DNA of 64,000 bases from QHVT01 sp036389275 (GTDB lineage Bacteria > Acidobacteriota > Thermoanaerobaculia > Gp7-AA8). This document shows positions 33,235 through 42,349 of this stretch, piece after piece. Made by a program: the position numbers and the translations under genes. The stretch lies in the NCBI GenBank assembly GCA_036389275.1, contig DASVQE010000014.1, positions 18,066 through 82,065 on the forward strand. The letters run 5' to 3'. Under the pieces are notes generated by a model, which was not told the origin of the DNA, did not search any database, and was given only the letters and a program-made list of their open reading frames with translations. Position 1 is the stretch's first letter; every line of letters begins with the position of its first letter.

Positions 33235-33528
33235 ATGGCATCCGGCCCAATGACGAAGTCGCAGCTCATCAACTACATCGCCGAGGAGTCCGAAGTTCCG
33301 CGCAAGACCGCAGTGCGCATGCTCGAGGCGCTGAGCGATGTGGCGTACAAGGAAGCGAAGAAAGGCTTCACCCTTCCCGGTCTCGGCAAGCTGGTTCTGG
33401 TGAACCGCAAAGCGCGCACCGGCCGCAACCCGGCCACCGGCGAAGCGATCAAGATTCCGGCCAAGAAAGTCCTCAAGTTCCGCATCGCCAAAGCCGCGAA
33501 AGACGCGATCCTCGGAATCAAGAAGTAG
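33235..33528 (+). CDS. hup: HU family DNA-binding protein
   Basis: A 97-residue nucleoid protein. It has the HU/IHF features MTKSQLINYIAEESEVPRKT, GFTLPGLGKLVLVNRKARTGRNPATGE with the DNA-inserting arm RNPATGE, and KVLKFRIAKAAKDAIL. The arm and the ordinary hydrophobic core fit HU better than IHF. AGGAGA lies 12 bases before ATG 33235. A second ATG at 33250 would give a form five residues shorter, closer to the canonical start. Confidence 0.93.
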   Translation: MASGPMTKSQLINYIAEESEVPRKTAVRMLEALSDVAYKEAKKGFTLPGLGKLVLVNRKARTGRNPATGEAIKIPAKKVLKFRIAKAAKDAILGIKK

Positions 33529-33529
33529 G

Positions 33530-33604
33530 TCCTCGGGACCTCGGCTCCTCGGCTCCTCGGGCTGTTCTCCCGAGGCCCCGAGGACCCGAGGAGCCGAGGA
33601 GCCG
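33530..33604. repeat. Octamer-repeat hairpin (TCCTCGGN type), copy 1
   Basis: Directly after the HU stop. The left arm is built of TCCTCGG-type units and the right arm of their complements. The perfect 20-bp stem is 33542-33561 with 33585-33604, around a 23-base loop that carries further CCCGAGG units. It should terminate or protect the HU mRNA. A very similar element lies at 49.1 kb. Confidence 0.75.
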
Positions 33605-33624
33605 TAGCTGCGAGGAGCTCCCCC

Positions 33625-34167
33625 ATGCCGCACCGCTATCCCCAGGAATGCTCATTGCGCGACGGGCGCCGCGTGCTGCTCCGGCTGTTCACGGAGAGAG
33701 ACGTCGACGCGCTGTACGACTTTTTTCATCGCATGCCGGCCGAGTACCGCCGCTTCGCGTGGGACAACCTCGACAACCGATCGCTGATCGAAGCGTGGGG
33801 ACGGAGCATCGACTACGCGCGCGTCTTCCCGCTGCTCGCCGTCGACGGCTCGCGCATCGTCGCCGACGCCACGCTGCATCTCCGCGAGCACCGCGCCGGT
33901 CCGCTGCGCCTGGTCGGCCGCATCAAGTGGATGCTCGATCCGGAGTTCCGCGGCGCCGGCCTCGGCACCACGCTCGTCAATCACCTCGTCACCATCGCCC
34001 GCGAGCGCGGCCTGCGCCACGTGAGCTGCATGCTGATCTCCGACCTCGAGGCGGACGCGGTGAAGACGCTCGAGGAGCTCGGCTTCCGCTCGTACGTGCA
34101 GCCCGGCTACGGCACCGATCCCGACGGCAATCAGCACGACATGACCAAGCTCGTGCTCAAACTGTAG
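33625..34167 (+). CDS. GNAT family N-acetyltransferase
   Basis: A 180-residue GNAT domain. The acetyl-CoA binding motif A is MLDPEFRGAGLGTTLVNHL near residues 104-122, followed by the ERGLRHVSCMLISDL beta-alpha segment. The N-terminus (LRDGRRVLLRLFTERDVDALYDFF) is typical of the family. The acceptor is unknown. AGGAG lies upstream. Its stop is three bases from the stop of the convergent OYE gene. Confidence 0.85.
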   Translation: MPHRYPQECSLRDGRRVLLRLFTERDVDALYDFFHRMPAEYRRFAWDNLDNRSLIEAWGRSIDYARVFPLLAVDGSRIVADATLHLREHRAGPLRLVGRIKWMLDPEFRGAGLGTTLVNHLVTIARERGLRHVSCMLISDLEADAVKTLEELGFRSYVQPGYGTDPDGNQHDMTKLVLKL

Positions 34168-34170
34168 CGG

Positions 34171-35238
34171 CTACCGTTTCGCGCGCCCGTACTGCACCGG
34201 CCACTCGAGGTCGACGCCGAGCTCCTGCGCCGCGTGCAGCGGAAAGTAGGGGTCGCGCAGGAACTGCCGCGCGAGCAGCACCGCGTCGGCGCTGCCGTCG
34301 CTCACGATTTCCTCGGCCTGCCGCGCGCTCGTGATCAGGCCGACGGCGCCGGTGGCGATGCGCGCGCGCTCGCGGATCGCGCGCGCGAACGGCACCTGGT
34401 AACCGGGCTTCGCATCGATCTTCGCGTGCGGCACCGCGCCGCCGCTCGAGCAGTCGATCAGATCGACGCCGAGCTCGCGCAGCCGTTCGCTGAGGACGAT
34501 CGACTGCTCGAGATCCCAGCCGCCCTCGGTCCAATCCGTCGCTGAGATGCGCACGAACAGCGGCAGCTCGTACGCCCACACCGTGCGCACCGCGCGCACG
34601 ACGCGCAGCGTGAGCCGCATGCGATTCTCGAGCGAGCCGCCGTACTCGTCGTCGCGATGATTCGAGAGCGGCGAGAGGAACTCGTGCAGCAGATAGCCGT
34701 GCGCAGCGTGAATCTCGAGCACGCGAAACCCGGCCCGTCGCGCGAGCTGCGCCGCGCGGCTGAACTGCTCGACCACCTCGTCCACCTCGGGACGGGTGAG
34801 CGCGTGCGGAATCGGATCGCCTTCGCGAAACGGGATCGCGCTCGGCGCCAACGGCGTCCAGGCGTGCGGTCCTTCGAGGATCGCGCCGCCGCCGCGCCAC
34901 GGCGCTTCGGTCGACGCTTTCCGTCCGGCGTGCGCGAGCTGGATGCCGGCCACCGCGCCGTGCGCCTCGATGAAGCGGACGATCGGCGCGAACGCGTCGG
35001 CGTGCGCCTCCGACCAGATGCCGCTGTCCCACGCGGTGATGCGGCCCGCGGGCGAGACGCCGCTCGCCTCGACCAGCACCAGTCCGGCGCCGCCGACCGC
35101 GCGGCTGCCGAGGTGTACGAGATGCCAGTCGTTCGGCAGGCCGTCGTCGCTCGAGTACTGGCACATCGGCGAGACGAAGATGCGGTTGCGGAAGGTGACG
35201 GCGCGGATCGTGAGCGGCGTGAAGAGCTGCGAGGTCAT
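34171..35238 (-). CDS. NADH:flavin oxidoreductase, Old Yellow Enzyme family (YqjM-like)
   Basis: A 355-residue FMN TIM barrel. YqjM-class features are FRNRIFVSPMCQYSSDDG with the cysteine and the Tyr-Ser pair near FMN, HLGSRAVGGAGLVLVEA, the catalytic-region EIHAAHGYLLHEFLSPLSNHR (His-Ala-Ala-His), and DAVLLARQFLRDPYFPL. These enzymes reduce activated alkenes with NAD(P)H. The start overlaps the end of the upstream methyltransferase gene at ATGA, so the two are one operon. Confidence 0.92.
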   Translation of the reverse strand: MTSQLFTPLTIRAVTFRNRIFVSPMCQYSSDDGLPNDWHLVHLGSRAVGGAGLVLVEASGVSPAGRITAWDSGIWSEAHADAFAPIVRFIEAHGAVAGIQLAHAGRKASTEAPWRGGGAILEGPHAWTPLAPSAIPFREGDPIPHALTRPEVDEVVEQFSRAAQLARRAGFRVLEIHAAHGYLLHEFLSPLSNHRDDEYGGSLENRMRLTLRVVRAVRTVWAYELPLFVRISATDWTEGGWDLEQSIVLSERLRELGVDLIDCSSGGAVPHAKIDAKPGYQVPFARAIRERARIATGAVGLITSARQAEEIVSDGSADAVLLARQFLRDPYFPLHAAQELGVDLEWPVQYGRAKR

Positions 35239-35930
35239 GTGCGCGACAACTTTCTCACGAGCGCGAGCAGCATCGATGCCTCGCGCGTCGACAGCGTGGT
35301 GCGCCCGACCAGCGCCTGCAGCTCCGCGCACATCCGCTCCGGGTTCTTGTCGCCGAAGAAGCCGATGCGATCGAGCAGCAGGCGCGTGTGCGACTCGAGC
35401 TGCACGATCAGATGATGCGGCGCCGGATCGGGCGCGGCGCTGCGCGGACGCAACCCCTTGCCGAGCTCGTAGCAGAAGATCGCCACCGATTGGGCGAGGT
35501 TCATGGTCGGGAACATCGGCCACGTGGGAATGGAGGCGGTGCGCTGGCAGAGCATCACCTCGCGTCCGGAGAGACCGGATGCTTCGCGACCGAACACGAT
35601 GGCGAGGCGATGCTCGTCGCCGAGCGTTTCCTCGGCGAGTTGCGCGACGCCGGCCGGCGTGAGTTGCTCGGAGACGTGGCGGCCGCGCACGGCGGTGGTG
35701 GCGACAGTGAGATGACAGTCGGCCAGCGCTTCCTCGAGCGTGTCGACGCGCGTGGCGGCGTCGGCGACGTCTTTCGCGCCGACCGCCCACCAGTCGGAGA
35801 CGTTGTCGGCGCGCTCGCTGCGCCCGCCGACGATCCAGAGGTCGGTGATGGCGAAGTTTTTCATGGCCCGCGCCGCGGCGCCGACGTTGCCGGCTTCGTG
35901 CGGCTCGACCAGTACGATGCGCACCTGCAT
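35235..35930 (-). CDS. TrmJ-like RNA 2'-O-methyltransferase (SPOUT)
   Basis: A 231-residue TrmH-family group 1 enzyme. It begins VRIVLVEPHEAGNVGAAARAMKNF, as in TrmJ, and has IVFGREASGLSGREVMLC and SIPTWPMFPTMNLAQSVAIFCYEL, the three knot motifs. TrmJ modifies position 32 of tRNA, and the target here is inferred. The start at 35930 has no Shine-Dalgarno, but TATGCT lies six bases upstream. It diverges from the phosphatase gene with only 21 bases between starts. Confidence 0.85.
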   Translation of the reverse strand: MQVRIVLVEPHEAGNVGAAARAMKNFAITDLWIVGGRSERADNVSDWWAVGAKDVADAATRVDTLEEALADCHLTVATTAVRGRHVSEQLTPAGVAQLAEETLGDEHRLAIVFGREASGLSGREVMLCQRTASIPTWPMFPTMNLAQSVAIFCYELGKGLRPRSAAPDPAPHHLIVQLESHTRLLLDRIGFFGDKNPERMCAELQALVGRTTLSTREASMLLALVRKLSRT

Positions 35931-35936
35931 CGCGCG

Positions 35937-35944
35937 AGCATAAT
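35937..35944. promoter_or_regulatory. Shared palindromic divergent -10 region
   Basis: AGCATAAT gives TATGCT on the minus strand, six bases before ATG 35930. On the plus strand CATAAT at 35939-35944 lies seven bases before ATG 35952. The two -10 boxes overlap within GCATAATGC, so transcription in one direction should exclude the other. Confidence 0.45.
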
Positions 35945-35951
35945 GCGGCGG

Positions 35952-37304
35952 ATGCTGCGGACGAGCAGACCGGCCGGCTGGAGACTCTTCGTGCGCCTCT
36001 GCCTGACGCTGCTCACCGCGCTCGCCTGCACGCGCACGCCGCCGCGGCGCGTGATCTTCGTCGGCCTCGACGGCGCCGACTGGCGTCTGCTCGATCCGTT
36101 CATGGCCGACGGCACCATGCCCGAGCTGGCGAACATCGTCGCCCACGGCGAGCGGCGCGTGCTCCTCACGCAGCATCCGCCGCTCTCGCCGCTGGTCTGG
36201 ACCACGATGATGACCGGCGTCTCGCCGCTCGAGCATCGCATCCTCGACTTCACCCGCTACGACCCGCGGACGCGCGCGCAGGAGCCGATCACCTCCGACG
36301 AGCGCGCCGTGCCGGCCATCTGGAACATGGCCGTCGAAAGCGGGAAGAAGGTCGGCGTCTTCGGGATGTGGGCGACGTATCCGCCGGAGCCGGGCGTGGT
36401 CCTGACCGATCGCGATCTGCCGCGCGACTACGCCGCCGCCACCGAGCTGGTGTCGCAGCGCGCCCTTGGCTGGATCGGCACGAATCAGGTCGATCTCGCC
36501 ATCGTCTACATTCAGGGCACCGACGAGATCGGTCACCTCACCTCCGGCAATCGGGAGAAGGCCCGCGGCTACTTTCATCGCGTCGACGAAATCCTCGGCG
36601 AGTTTCGCGCGCTCGCCGAACGGCAGCACGCGCAGCTCGTCATCGCCTCCGATCACGGCTTCGACTGGGGCGGCCGGCACGAGGAGTCGAGCACCGCCAC
36701 CGCCACCGCCGCCAAGTGGCATCGCAACGAAGGCATCTGGATCCGCTGGCCGGCCGCGCGCGCCACGAGCGCGACCAGCATGCGCGTCGACCAGGTTTGC
36801 GGCGCGCTGCAGGATCTCGTCGGCCTGCGCAAAGACCGCCGCTACACGAAGCCGCGCATCACCCAACACGCCTCCGGTGAAAACGCCGAGCAGCTCGCCA
36901 AGCTCAAAGCCCTCGGCTACATCGGCTCCACCGCCCCGGCGCCGCGCAACGCCGCCTCGACGCGCACGCCGCAGTCGTACAACAACGAAGGGCTGATCCT
37001 GCGCGAGGCCGGACGCATCGAGGAGGCCGAGCGCGCCTTCGACTCGGCGCTGCGTCTCGACGCCACCTACGCCTCGGCGCGGCAGAACCTCGACGATCTT
37101 CTGTCGAAGCGCGGACTCGCACGGCTGCAGGCGCGCGACTGCCGCGGCGCCGTCGCCGATCTCCGCCGCATCGCCGCCGATTCCGCGCCGCGCTGGACCG
37201 CCATCGCCGCCGCCGAAGGCTGCCTCGGCCACGAGGACGCCGCGCGCGAAGCCTTCGAGCGCGCCGTGCGGCTCGATCCCGACGTCGCCCGCGCGATACA
37301 CTGA
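35952..37304 (+). CDS. Alkaline phosphatase superfamily protein with TPR repeats, putative lipoprotein
   Basis: A 450-residue protein. The N-terminus has a hydrophobic run ending LLTALACTRT, a possible lipobox. The phosphatase/phosphodiesterase domain shows VIFVGLDGADWRLLDP, LSPLVWTTMMTG with the nucleophilic Thr, IYIQGTDEIGHL-like YIQGTDEIGHL and ASDHGFDWGG, the metal ligands. The last 110 residues carry TPR-like repeats (YNNEGLILREAGRIEEAERAFDSALRL and similar). The substrate is unknown. An ATG at 35943 is possible, but 35952 fits the promoter position. The TonB receptor follows 30 bases later. Confidence 0.8.
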   Translation: MLRTSRPAGWRLFVRLCLTLLTALACTRTPPRRVIFVGLDGADWRLLDPFMADGTMPELANIVAHGERRVLLTQHPPLSPLVWTTMMTGVSPLEHRILDFTRYDPRTRAQEPITSDERAVPAIWNMAVESGKKVGVFGMWATYPPEPGVVLTDRDLPRDYAAATELVSQRALGWIGTNQVDLAIVYIQGTDEIGHLTSGNREKARGYFHRVDEILGEFRALAERQHAQLVIASDHGFDWGGRHEESSTATATAAKWHRNEGIWIRWPAARATSATSMRVDQVCGALQDLVGLRKDRRYTKPRITQHASGENAEQLAKLKALGYIGSTAPAPRNAASTRTPQSYNNEGLILREAGRIEEAERAFDSALRLDATYASARQNLDDLLSKRGLARLQARDCRGAVADLRRIAADSAPRWTAIAAAEGCLGHEDAAREAFERAVRLDPDVARAIH

Positions 37305-37334
37305 CGCCGTCCAGAATCAACACAGGAGGTCCTC

Positions 37335-40139
37335 ATGCGTCTCTCTCGGGCCCTTCCTCTCGTTCTCTTTCTCTTCGCTGCGACCGCGTTGGCGCAGACC
37401 ACGGGCGGAGTGACCGGCCAGGTCAAAGACTCCACCGGCAGCGCGCTGCCCGGCGTGCTGGTCGAAGCGCGCAGCATCGCCATGCAGGGTCTGCGCAGCG
37501 ACACCACCGGCACCGACGGCACGTATCGCTTCGTCGTGCTGCCGCCGGGCGACTACGAGCTGCGGTTCTCGCTCGACGGCTTTTCTCCGCTTCTCCGCAG
37601 AGGCGTCCATGTGTCCCTCGGGAAAGACGTCACGATGGATGTCGTGCTGCAGCCGGCCTCGGTGAGCGAGATCCTCACCGTCACCGCCGCCGCGCCGCTG
37701 CTCGACACGTCATCGACGAGCGTCGGCACGAACCTCGACACGCGCGCCATCGAGACGCTGCCCACCGGCCGCAACTACGCCTCGATCGCGCAGGTCTCGC
37801 CCGGCACGTCGTCCGACGCCAACCCGTCCAATCCCGGCCAGCAGACCATCACCGTCTACGGCTCGTCGGGCGCGGAGAACGCCTTCTACGTCGACGGCGT
37901 CAACACCACGAACATGGAGTACGGCTTCCAGGGGAAAGAGCTCAACTTCGAGTTCATCCAGGAAGTCGACGTGAAGACCGGCGGCTACGAGGCGGAGTTC
38001 GGCCGCTCGACCGGCGGCATCATCAACGTCATCACCAAGTCGGGCGGCAATGAGCTGAAGGGTGACGTCTTCTCCTACTACGACTCCGACTCGCTGCAGA
38101 GCAACGCCGATGCGGTCGTGTCGAGCTCCGGCACGGTGGAAGGCTTCACGCGCAAGGACTACGGCGCCGACCTCGGCGGCTATCTGCTGCGCGACCGGCT
38201 CTGGTTTTTCGGCGCGTTCGACCGCGTAGAGAACTCGCTCGACAGCGCGCTGCCGGCCGGTCCCGCCGCCGGCGCGATCGAGACGTCGACCAGCGACCGC
38301 GATCTCGCCTCGGCCAAGCTGACCTGGAACGCCGGCGCCGGACAGTCGCTGGTCTTCTCGTTCCTGCAGGACCCGCGCGTCGACGCCGGCGCGATCAACG
38401 ACGCCAGCCACACGCTCAACGGCACGCCCTCGACGTACCTCGGCCGGCAGGACTTCGGCGGCCGCGATTACGCGCTCCGCTACGACGGCACCTTCGGCGG
38501 CAACTGGATCTTCAGCGCGCAGGCGGCGCGGCATCAGGAGAAAAACTCCGTCGGCCCGGCCACCGGCGCCGGCGACGCCGTGCAGTTCCGCGACGCCACG
38601 AACGACTTCTTCGCCACCGGCGGCTTCGGCCTGGTGCAGGAGAAGAGCTTCGACCGCATGCACTACGGCGCCTCGGCGCTGCGCCTCGTCGGCCGCCACG
38701 AAGTGAAGGGCGGGCTCGAGCTCGAGCACGACCAGGCCGACGTCATCAAGGAGATGTCGGGTGGTCAACAAGTTGACGTATTTGCGAACGACGCAAATCC
38801 GTCCAAGCCGATCTACCGCCACTTCTACTGGACCACGCCGTCCGCGACCGTCGCCAACGCGCCGCTCTCGCAGCTCGTGGCCTCGCCCGAGCACAAGGTC
38901 ACCACGGCTTATCTGCAGGATCGCTGGAACGTCACCGACCGCCTCGTCTTAAACTACGGCATCCGGTGGGACCGCCAGCAGATCGTCGACGCCTCGGGCG
39001 TCACGCAGATCGATCTCGACAAAGACTTCGCGCCGCGCCTCGGCTTCGTCTTCGATCCGAGCGGCAGCCACACCGCGAAAATCTTCGGCTCCGCCGGCCG
39101 CTACTACGAAGAGATCCCGATGGATCTGGTCATCCGCTCCTTCTCGTACGAGCGGCAGCCGCGCATCATCAATTACAGCCCGACCAGCATCGCGCCCGAT
39201 CCGGCGGCGGAGGCGGATTTCGGGACCGACTCGGCCATCCTCGGCGGCTTCACCGAGCCGTCCGATCCCGACCTCGAGAATCAGTATCTGAACGAATATC
39301 TGCTCGGCTACGAGCGCGAGCTGCGCCCGAATCTCGCCCTCGGCGTCAAAGGCATTTACCGCAGCTACGGACAGGTCATCGAAGACTTTCTCTGCGCCGA
39401 CGACGGCACCTACTGCATCGGCAATCCGGGCGAAGGGATCATGTCGGAAGTCTTCACCCTCGACTACTCCCACACGGTACCGGCGCCGAAGCCGAAGCGC
39501 ACATTCAAGGGCGTGCAGCTCGACGCTACCAAGCGCTTTTCGAATCACTGGCAGGCCATCGCCTCGTATCTCTACTCGAAGCTCGAAGGCAATTTCGACG
39601 GCGAGTACGCGCCGTTCACGAACGTCGGCGCCGACCCGAACATCAGCGCCGCGTACGACTACTACGACTTCTTCACGAACGGCAGCGATCTCTCGCGCGT
39701 GACGAACCGCGGGCCGCTGTCGAACGACCGCCGCCATCAGTTCAAGGTGTCGGGCGTGTACGAGACGCCGTGGCGGCTCAACGTCGGCGCGGCGGCGTAC
39801 TGGCGCAGCGGCACGCCGGTCACGCGTTACGGCTACTCCGACGCGTACGGGCGCTACGAATTCTTCCTGACCAATCGCGGCGCCGAGGGTCGGACGCCGA
39901 GCAACTACGACCTCGACGTGCACCTCGGATATCCGATCGACGCCGGACCGGTCACGGTGAATCTGCTGCTCGACATCTTCAACGTGCTGAACACGCAACG
40001 CGCGGTGCTGCTCGATCAACGCTGGGGATTCCAGGAGTCGGACAACGCGTCGCCAACGCCGGTCAACCCCGGCTACGGCAACGCGGTGCTGCGCACGCCG
40101 CCGACGAGCGCGCGCTTCGGCGTGAGGATCTCGTTCTGA
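37335..40139 (+). CDS. TonB-dependent receptor, Oar-like
   Basis: A 934-residue outer-membrane receptor. A cleavable signal peptide (LVLFLFAATALAQ) is followed by a carboxypeptidase-regulatory-like domain at about residues 24-105 (GGVTGQVKDSTGSALPGVLV, GTYRFVVLPPGDYEL). Then comes the plug (LPTGRNYASIAQVSPG, YVDGVNTTNMEYGF, EFGRSTGGIINVITKSGGN), and finally the beta barrel ending RFGVRISF with the terminal aromatic. The ligand is unknown; this Oar-type group is expanded in Acidobacteriota. AGGAGG precedes the ATG. Confidence 0.92.
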   Translation: MRLSRALPLVLFLFAATALAQTTGGVTGQVKDSTGSALPGVLVEARSIAMQGLRSDTTGTDGTYRFVVLPPGDYELRFSLDGFSPLLRRGVHVSLGKDVTMDVVLQPASVSEILTVTAAAPLLDTSSTSVGTNLDTRAIETLPTGRNYASIAQVSPGTSSDANPSNPGQQTITVYGSSGAENAFYVDGVNTTNMEYGFQGKELNFEFIQEVDVKTGGYEAEFGRSTGGIINVITKSGGNELKGDVFSYYDSDSLQSNADAVVSSSGTVEGFTRKDYGADLGGYLLRDRLWFFGAFDRVENSLDSALPAGPAAGAIETSTSDRDLASAKLTWNAGAGQSLVFSFLQDPRVDAGAINDASHTLNGTPSTYLGRQDFGGRDYALRYDGTFGGNWIFSAQAARHQEKNSVGPATGAGDAVQFRDATNDFFATGGFGLVQEKSFDRMHYGASALRLVGRHEVKGGLELEHDQADVIKEMSGGQQVDVFANDANPSKPIYRHFYWTTPSATVANAPLSQLVASPEHKVTTAYLQDRWNVTDRLVLNYGIRWDRQQIVDASGVTQIDLDKDFAPRLGFVFDPSGSHTAKIFGSAGRYYEEIPMDLVIRSFSYERQPRIINYSPTSIAPDPAAEADFGTDSAILGGFTEPSDPDLENQYLNEYLLGYERELRPNLALGVKGIYRSYGQVIEDFLCADDGTYCIGNPGEGIMSEVFTLDYSHTVPAPKPKRTFKGVQLDATKRFSNHWQAIASYLYSKLEGNFDGEYAPFTNVGADPNISAAYDYYDFFTNGSDLSRVTNRGPLSNDRRHQFKVSGVYETPWRLNVGAAAYWRSGTPVTRYGYSDAYGRYEFFLTNRGAEGRTPSNYDLDVHLGYPIDAGPVTVNLLLDIFNVLNTQRAVLLDQRWGFQESDNASPTPVNPGYGNAVLRTPPTSARFGVRISF

Positions 40140-40651
40140 TCGACGCGCCGACTCTCGAAACGGAACGCCTCCGCCTGCGCATGTTGCAGGCGGAGGACTT
40201 TGACGCGTACGCGGAGATCCACGCCGACGACGAGGTGACGCGCTTCACCGCGCGCAGGCATCTCGATCGCGCCGAGGCGTTCCGCCACATGGCCATGATC
40301 GTCGGGCACTGGCACCTGCGCGGCTTCGGGTTCTGGGGCGTGTTCGAGCGCGACACGAACCGGCTGGTCGGGCGCGTCGGCTTTCACCAGCCGGAAGGCT
40401 GGCCGGCGTTCGAGCTCGGCTGGACGCTCGGCCGCGCGTCTTGGGGCAAAGGCTATGCGACCGAGGCGGCGCGGCGCTGTCTGGACTACGCGTTCAACGA
40501 GATGGGACGCGACCACGTCATCAGTCTCATCGATCCGGCCAACGTCGGCTCGGTCCGCGTGGCCGAGCGCCTCGGCTACACGCCGGAAGGCGAGTGGTCC
40601 TTCGAAGGGCACCGCCTGATCATCTACGGCATCTCCGCGACGCGCCCGTAG
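40136..40651 (+). CDS. GNAT family N-acetyltransferase (RimJ/RimL-like), start uncertain
   Basis: About 171 residues. The family opening LETERLRLRMLQAEDFDAYAEIH is complete only if translation starts at CTG 40136 or ATC 40139, which overlap the receptor stop codon. The RBS-like GAGGA at 40124-40128 fits this. The first in-frame ATG is 40181, inside the conserved opening. Other features are WTLGRASWGKGYATEAARR (acetyl-CoA loop) and NVGSVRVAERLGYTPEGE. The tail overlaps the convergent ABC gene by 28 bases. Acceptor unknown. Confidence 0.78.
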   Translation: MIDAPTLETERLRLRMLQAEDFDAYAEIHADDEVTRFTARRHLDRAEAFRHMAMIVGHWHLRGFGFWGVFERDTNRLVGRVGFHQPEGWPAFELGWTLGRASWGKGYATEAARRCLDYAFNEMGRDHVISLIDPANVGSVRVAERLGYTPEGEWSFEGHRLIIYGISATRP

Positions 40652-42261
40652 TCGAGGCGCACTACCCGGTCGGCGATGTGGAACCAGCGGTCGTCGTGCG
40701 TCGCCGCGACCACCGCCTTGCCGCGCGCGCGCAGCTCCGGCAGCAGCGACTCGTACAGGAAGCGGCGGAACTCCGGGTCCTGATCGGCGGCGAGCTCGTC
40801 GAAGACGAAGGCGGGACGGTCGTCGAGCAAGGCGATGACGAGCGCGAGGCGCTTGCGCTGGCCGGTGGAGAGGTCGAGCGTCGAGAAGCGATCGGCCGTG
40901 ACGTGAGTCTTCCGGTCGATTTGCATGAGACGCAAAAGCTCGTTCACGCGCGCCGGCTCGGTGCCGAGCAGGCCGTAGAGTTTCTCGAACAGGTGAAAGT
41001 CGGCGAAGACGGCGGAGAAGAGCTCGCGGTAGCGCTGCCGGTCGCGATCGCCGACGCGCAGGCCGTCGAGCACGATCGCGCCCTGTTGCGGGAACTGCAG
41101 GCCGGTGAGCATGCGGATCAGCGTCGACTTGCCGCTGCCGTTGCCGCCGGCCAGGAACACCAGCTCGCCCGGCGCGAGCGTGAAGTCGATCGGCCCGAGC
41201 TGAAACGCGCTCTCGCCCGGCGCCGCTTTGTAGCGGATCACCGCGCCGCGCAGCTCGATCTTCGTGAAGCCCGCCTGCCGCGCCGGCGGCCCGGCGTCCG
41301 CGCCCGGTTCCGCCGCCGCATCGAGCCGCGCTTCGAGCTCGAGGATCGTCTCCGCGGCGACGTTCGCTTTGTTCAGCTCCGGCGTGAAGGCGATGATGCG
41401 CGTGAGCGGCGCCATCAGGAAAAGCACCGACGTCGTCAGCCCCATCACCACCGACGACGGTGCGTGCACGAACGTCGGAAAGACGAAGACCGCGCCGGCG
41501 AGCAGGCCGAAGAAGAAGCAGTGGCCGAAGATGTGATTGCGGTTGCCGAGGTCGTTCGTGCGGATGCGGAGATCGCGGAGCTGCGCGCTGACGACGGCGA
41601 TGTCGTCGAGCAGATCGCGCTGCCGCTGCCAGTGCAGGCGCGTCTCCTTGAAGCCGCTCAGCGCGTGATGCACGTTGCCGAAGAACGCCACTTCATTCGC
41701 CGTCGTCTCGCGCAGCACGGCGCGTGCGACGCGCTCGCGGCGGAAGAACCACGTCACGCCGAGCAGCACCAGCACCGCGATCACGAGAAAGGCGAGAGGA
41801 GAGAGAAAGAAGACGTAGAGGCTGCCGAACAGCACCATCGCGCCCGACTGCAACGCGGTGGTGATGAGCGAGTTGGCGGTGGTGAGCGTGGCCGTCTCGC
41901 GGGTGAGCGCGTTGTAAATCGTCGAGGTGCCGATCGCTTCGAGCGAGGCGAGATCGGTGCGGCCGATCTTTTCGAGGATGCGCATGCGCAGCCGCTCGAT
42001 GCTCGTCTCGATGATGCGCGTGGTCGACTGAAACGTCGCGTTCAGCGTGACGACGTAGAGCACGGCCGCGACGGCGAAGAGCAGGAAGTAGCGCGCGCTG
42101 CCGCCCGGCTGTCCCGCTGCGAACGCGGCGCGGTTGACGATCGCCAGGATCGCCGCGTTGGCGAGACCCGATACTGCCGCCAGCGCGAGGATGCGCGGCG
42201 CGCGTCCGCCCGACTCATCGCGCACCAGCCGCAGCAGCGCGGAGAGATCGAGCGCTCTCAT
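40624..42261 (-). CDS. Cyclic-peptide-export-type ABC transporter (fused permease-ATPase)
   Basis: A 545-residue half transporter. The N-terminal 310 residues contain about six membrane helices. The ATPase part has Walker A GGNGSGKST, the signature LSTGQRKRLAL, Walker B PAFVFDELAADQDP and the switch histidine in AATHDD. The LSTGQ signature and the ELAADQDPEFRRFLYE segment match the SyrD/PvdE subgroup that exports peptides or siderophore precursors. The EAADQDP pattern with Glu supports an active ATPase. No peptide synthetase genes are nearby, so the substrate is unknown. Confidence 0.87.
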   Translation of the reverse strand: MRALDLSALLRLVRDESGGRAPRILALAAVSGLANAAILAIVNRAAFAAGQPGGSARYFLLFAVAAVLYVVTLNATFQSTTRIIETSIERLRMRILEKIGRTDLASLEAIGTSTIYNALTRETATLTTANSLITTALQSGAMVLFGSLYVFFLSPLAFLVIAVLVLLGVTWFFRRERVARAVLRETTANEVAFFGNVHHALSGFKETRLHWQRQRDLLDDIAVVSAQLRDLRIRTNDLGNRNHIFGHCFFFGLLAGAVFVFPTFVHAPSSVVMGLTTSVLFLMAPLTRIIAFTPELNKANVAAETILELEARLDAAAEPGADAGPPARQAGFTKIELRGAVIRYKAAPGESAFQLGPIDFTLAPGELVFLAGGNGSGKSTLIRMLTGLQFPQQGAIVLDGLRVGDRDRQRYRELFSAVFADFHLFEKLYGLLGTEPARVNELLRLMQIDRKTHVTADRFSTLDLSTGQRKRLALVIALLDDRPAFVFDELAADQDPEFRRFLYESLLPELRARGKAVVAATHDDRWFHIADRVVRLDYGRVAEMP

Positions 42262-42349
42262 CGCGGCACCGAGCCGCGGAATTGTCTGCCCACAATGCCT
42301 CCGGTCTCCCGCCGGAAGTACGGATGGGCGGCATTCTATCAGTAAGGAG

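Noticed and set aside
33530..33604. IS end or attachment site suggested by the strong inverted repeat
   Set aside because: There is no transposase or integrase nearby, and the arms consist of iterated octamers rather than a unique terminal repeat.
40624..42261. Natural-product cluster around the cyclic-peptide-type exporter
   Set aside because: No peptide synthetase, precursor peptide or tailoring enzyme was seen within reach. The neighbours are a GNAT protein and a secreted protein of unknown role.
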